A DNA stretch of 64,000 nucleotides from Clostridium beijerinckii HUN142 (lineage in GTDB: Bacteria; Bacillota; Clostridia; Clostridiales; Clostridiaceae), in the NCBI RefSeq assembly GCF_000621745.1, contig NZ_JHXK01000011.1, positions 62,001 to 126,000 of the forward strand. The letters are read 5' to 3'. Positions 63,593-64,000 of the stretch are shown in pieces (positions within the stretch are counted from its first letter, which is position 1; each line of letters starts with the position of its first letter). The position numbers and the translations under genes were made by a program. Under the pieces are notes generated by a model. It had not been told where the DNA came from and ran no database searches. It saw only the letters and a list, made by a program, of their open reading frames with translations.

Positions 63593-63610
63593 TGACCGAC
63601 CAGACAGTCA
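63593..63610. promoter_or_regulatory. TetR-type operator palindrome
   Basis: TGACCGACCAGACAGTCA is an 18-bp interrupted palindrome (TGAC-GAC half-sites) of the type bound by AcrR/QacR-like TetR repressors. It overlaps the -35 region of the operon promoter, so binding would block transcription. Confidence 0.7.
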
Positions 63611-64000
63611 ATGATTCACATGCAAATAAATCATTGAAATATTTTATATGTACATGAAAATAATACCACACTTTTAATTTTTCTACTTTTATTATACTAT
63701 AAACATTTTATTATTTATATTTTCCCATTTCCTTATAAGTTTGCTATATTTATCTTTTGTATCCCTGAGATTGCTTGGATTATTATTTATTTATATCTAT
63801 CATTTGCTACTTATGTTATTTTAATATGGAGTGTATCATAGAATTATTAACTGAATTTAAACTTTTCTATTTATTTCAAATTTAATTGTTACAATAAATA
63901 TATTATCTATGATTAAATACTTAGATCTTATATATAAACATGATACTTTTAAACATAGACAAAAGATAGTATAATTGGTACAGAAAAGGGAGGTATCCAA
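63611..64000. other. Upstream flank and start of the next gene
   Basis: No gene in 63620-63960. An inverted repeat AATGATT/AATCATT lies at 63610-63635. At the right edge, TATAAT (63970-63975) and GGGAGGT (63988-63994) look like the promoter and ribosome binding site of a plus-strand gene that starts just beyond the window. Confidence 0.45.

Overview
The window is AT-rich, mostly single-strand gene runs with strong AGGAGG-type ribosome binding sites, frequent GTG/TTG starts, intrinsic hairpin terminators, and Gram-positive features (lipoproteins, a GH25 lysozyme with choline-binding-like repeats, a BspA-like leucine-rich surface protein). With a clostridial-type glycerol dehydrogenase and two-component/lipoprotein operon style this points to a cluster I Clostridium (solventogenic/C. 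beijerinckii-like), but the species cannot be fixed from the sequence alone. I saw no rRNA, tRNA, CRISPR array or intact insertion sequence.

Layout. 1-333: broken CPBP-type membrane protease. 864-6000: secreted DUF4179/DUF5643-like protein, CPA1 Na+/H+ antiporter, M17 leucyl aminopeptidase. 6489-12042: a glycerol-3-phosphate/glycerophosphodiester uptake operon (ugpC-ugpA-ugpE-ugpB-ugpQ, minus strand) bracketed by two almost identical 38-bp hairpin repeats, with a clear promoter and a cre/LacI-like palindrome. 12217-13480: GNAT acetyltransferase, a frameshifted DUF3784 gene, and a ~270-bp palindromic element.

13494-38101 is the accessory core: about 24.6 kb with every gene on the minus strand. 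It holds MoxR AAA+ ATPase, DUF5682 protein, VWA protein and two-motif SWIM zinc-finger protein as one operon, plus two large HEAT-like/DUF4132 paralogues. To my knowledge this is the gene set of the E. coli yehI-yehL-yehM-yehP-yehQ locus. Between the ATPase operon and the DUF4132 genes lies an island of small genes resembling polymorphic-toxin immunity families (SUKH/SMI1-KNR4, SUFU, DUF2262, ankyrin, DUF6892-like), a metallophosphoesterase, a zinc-ribbon protein, a duplicated unknown 404-codon gene, and at least seven decayed fragments. No toxin gene is visible. This mixture of a conserved NTPase/adaptor machine and a fast-decaying immunity-like reservoir is the most interesting part of the window.

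38556-46414: glycerol dehydrogenase, an FG-GAP/VCBS-like protein, an ABC-F ATPase, a metallophosphoesterase, an unknown membrane protein, and debris (TetR-like, MFS and LRR fragments). 46415-55094: cell-envelope region with the BspA-like protein, a lipoprotein-response regulator-histidine kinase operon, a second lipoprotein, a polysaccharide deacetylase and a GH25 lysozyme. 55528-63519: a 49-aa small protein with an excellent promoter, a hotdog thioesterase, and an efflux block of TetR regulator, membrane-fusion protein, RND pump and a TolC-like protein, with a palindromic operator in the TetR promoter. The TolC-like partner is unexpected in a presumed single-membrane bacterium.
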